Shown: positions 63,120 to 64,000 of the stretch, in pieces | Layout of the letters: each line of letters begins with the position of its first letter | Position numbering within the stretch: the first letter of the stretch is position 1 | Assembly (NCBI RefSeq): GCF_902459665.1 | Contig: NZ_CABPSL010000002.1 | Location: forward strand, 124,001-188,000 | DNA length: 64,000 bases | From: Pandoraea cepalis | GTDB lineage: Bacteria > Pseudomonadota > Gammaproteobacteria > Burkholderiales > Burkholderiaceae | Direction: 5' to 3' | The notes under the pieces: generated by a model | What the model was told of the DNA's origin: nothing | Databases searched by the model: none | The model's input: the letters and a program-made list of their open reading frames with translations, nothing else | Program-made: the position numbers and the translations under genes

Positions 63120-64000
63120 TTAGACGCGACCGAGCATCAGGTATTCCATGAGCGCCTTCTGCACGTGCAGACGGTTCTCGGCTTCGTCCCAGACGACGCT
63201 TTGGGCGCCGTCGATCACGTCGGCCGACACTTCCTCGCCACGGTGCGCGGGCAGGCAGTGCATGAACAGTGCGTCCGGTTTGGCGCGCTGCATGAGGTCG
63301 GCGTTCACGCACCACTGAGCGAAGGCCGCTTTTCGCGCCTCGTTCTCCGCTTCATAGCCCATGCTCGTCCAGACGTCGGTCGACACGAGGTCCGCGCCTT
63401 CGCAGGCCTCGCGCGGGTTGTCGAACTCGCGCACGAACGGGCGGCTCGACTCGGCCACCATCGCCTGATCGAGGCGGTAGCCGGGCGGCGTCGAGATGTT
63501 GAACTGGAAGCCGAAGATCTCGGCGGCCTGTATCCACGTGTAGGACATGTTGTTCGCGTCACCGATCCAAGTCACGGTCTTGCCCTTGATCGGGCCGCGA
63601 TGCTCGTAGAACGTAAAGATGTCCGCCATCACCTGACACGGGTGATATTCGTTGGTCAGGCCGTTGATCACCGGTACTCGCGAGTGCTGCGCGAAGCGCT
63701 CGATGATCTCCTGACCGAACGTGCGAATCATGATGATGTCGGTCATTCGCGAGATCACCTGGGCCGCGTCTTCGATAGGCTCGCCACGGCCAAGCTGCGT
63801 GTCGCGCGTGTTCAGAAACACGGCGTGGCCACCCAACTGGTGAATCCCGGCTTCGAACGAGAGTCGCGTGCGTGTCGAGCTTTTCTCGAAAATCATCGCC
63901 AGCGTGCGGTCGTGCAGCGGGTGGTAGGTCTCGTAGTTCTTGAATTTCTTCTTGAGAATGCGGGTGCGCTCAAGCACGTAGTCGTACTCGTCGAGCGTCA
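63120..64000 (-). CDS. argF: Ornithine carbamoyltransferase (start outside window)
   Basis: Makes citrulline from ornithine and carbamoyl phosphate in arginine synthesis. Visible: the carbamoyl-phosphate loop MIFEKSSTRTRLSFEAGI, QLGRGEPIEDAAQVISRM, NGLTNEYHPCQVMADIFT, the ornithine region STDVWTSMGYE and the active-site Cys in FMHCLPAHRGEEV. The frame stays open to the window edge (LDEYDYVLERT), so about 15-20 N-terminal residues are missing; the in-window ATG at 63977 is internal. No ArgR box can be judged because the promoter is outside. Confidence 0.95.
   Translation of the reverse strand, partial: TLDEYDYVLERTRILKKKFKNYETYHPLHDRTLAMIFEKSSTRTRLSFEAGIHQLGGHAVFLNTRDTQLGRGEPIEDAAQVISRMTDIIMIRTFGQEIIERFAQHSRVPVINGLTNEYHPCQVMADIFTFYEHRGPIKGKTVTWIGDANNMSYTWIQAAEIFGFQFNISTPPGYRLDQAMVAESSRPFVREFDNPREACEGADLVSTDVWTSMGYEAENEARKAAFAQWCVNADLMQRAKPDALFMHCLPAHRGEEVSADVIDGAQSVVWDEAENRLHVQKALMEYLMLGRV

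Overview
The window is chromosomal DNA of high G+C content. Its protein sequences and gene orders (pcnB-folK-dck-panB beside hda and purM; miaA-mutL; tsaE-amiC divergent from queG; grpE-dnaK-dnaJ; yajQ divergent from murB) are those of a betaproteobacterium of the order Burkholderiales, family Burkholderiaceae. Pandoraea or a close relative is my best guess, from memory and not from a search. I see no rRNA, tRNA, insertion sequence, CRISPR array or complete prophage. Fifty-three protein genes are annotated, two of them cut by the window edges (tldD on the left, argF on the right).

Layout. 0-8 kb: tldD (partial), the giant AsmA-like envelope protein YhdP, and glnE (nitrogen control). 8-12 kb: recN and nadK, divergent from the heat-shock repressor gene hrcA. 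12-16.4 kb: an exported FecR/DUF6600-type protein with a collagen-like stretch, hemH, and hslR (Hsp15). 16.6-22.7 kb: the heat-shock genes grpE, dnaK and dnaJ, with two sigma-32-type promoters and a terminator-like hairpin between dnaK and dnaJ, followed by a fused pabB/pabC. 22.7-27.9 kb: a NitT/TauT-type ABC importer divergent from a TctD/TctE-like two-component system; an 11-bp-period direct repeat in the shared control region looks like the response-regulator site. 28-34.2 kb: a tightly overlapping housekeeping operon (HAD phosphatase, pcnB, folK, deoxynucleoside kinase, panB), hda, and divergent purM.

34.2-47.7 kb is the accessory part, lying between purM and miaA, two genes I expect to be neighbours in relatives. 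It holds an AbiE-type toxin/antitoxin pair with two near-identical 28-bp operators over its promoter, an unrecognised 269-aa gene, an MFS exporter with its divergent LysR regulator, and a seven-gene unit. That unit consists of a polyamine-type (PotABCD-like) ABC importer with a Tat-type binding protein, a creatinase-like M24 hydrolase with altered metal ligands, an amidohydrolase and a LysR regulator. It is headed by two tandem ATGCAAATTWGCAT palindromes and looks like an uptake-plus-hydrolysis pathway for a small nitrogen compound whose identity I cannot read.

47.7-64 kb returns to housekeeping: miaA-mutL, dedA, tsaE-amiC, queG-xerD, an acyl-CoA synthetase, ybaK, plsY, yajQ, murB, a patatin phospholipase, ppnP and argF.

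A pattern that crosses the whole window is that at least eight genes (nadK, hrcA, hemH, the HAD gene, mutL, queG, the acyl-CoA synthetase, ybaK) carry a -10-like hexamer ending 6-8 bases before the start codon with no convincing Shine-Dalgarno sequence, except a possible weak GGAG at queG. That geometry predicts leaderless mRNAs.
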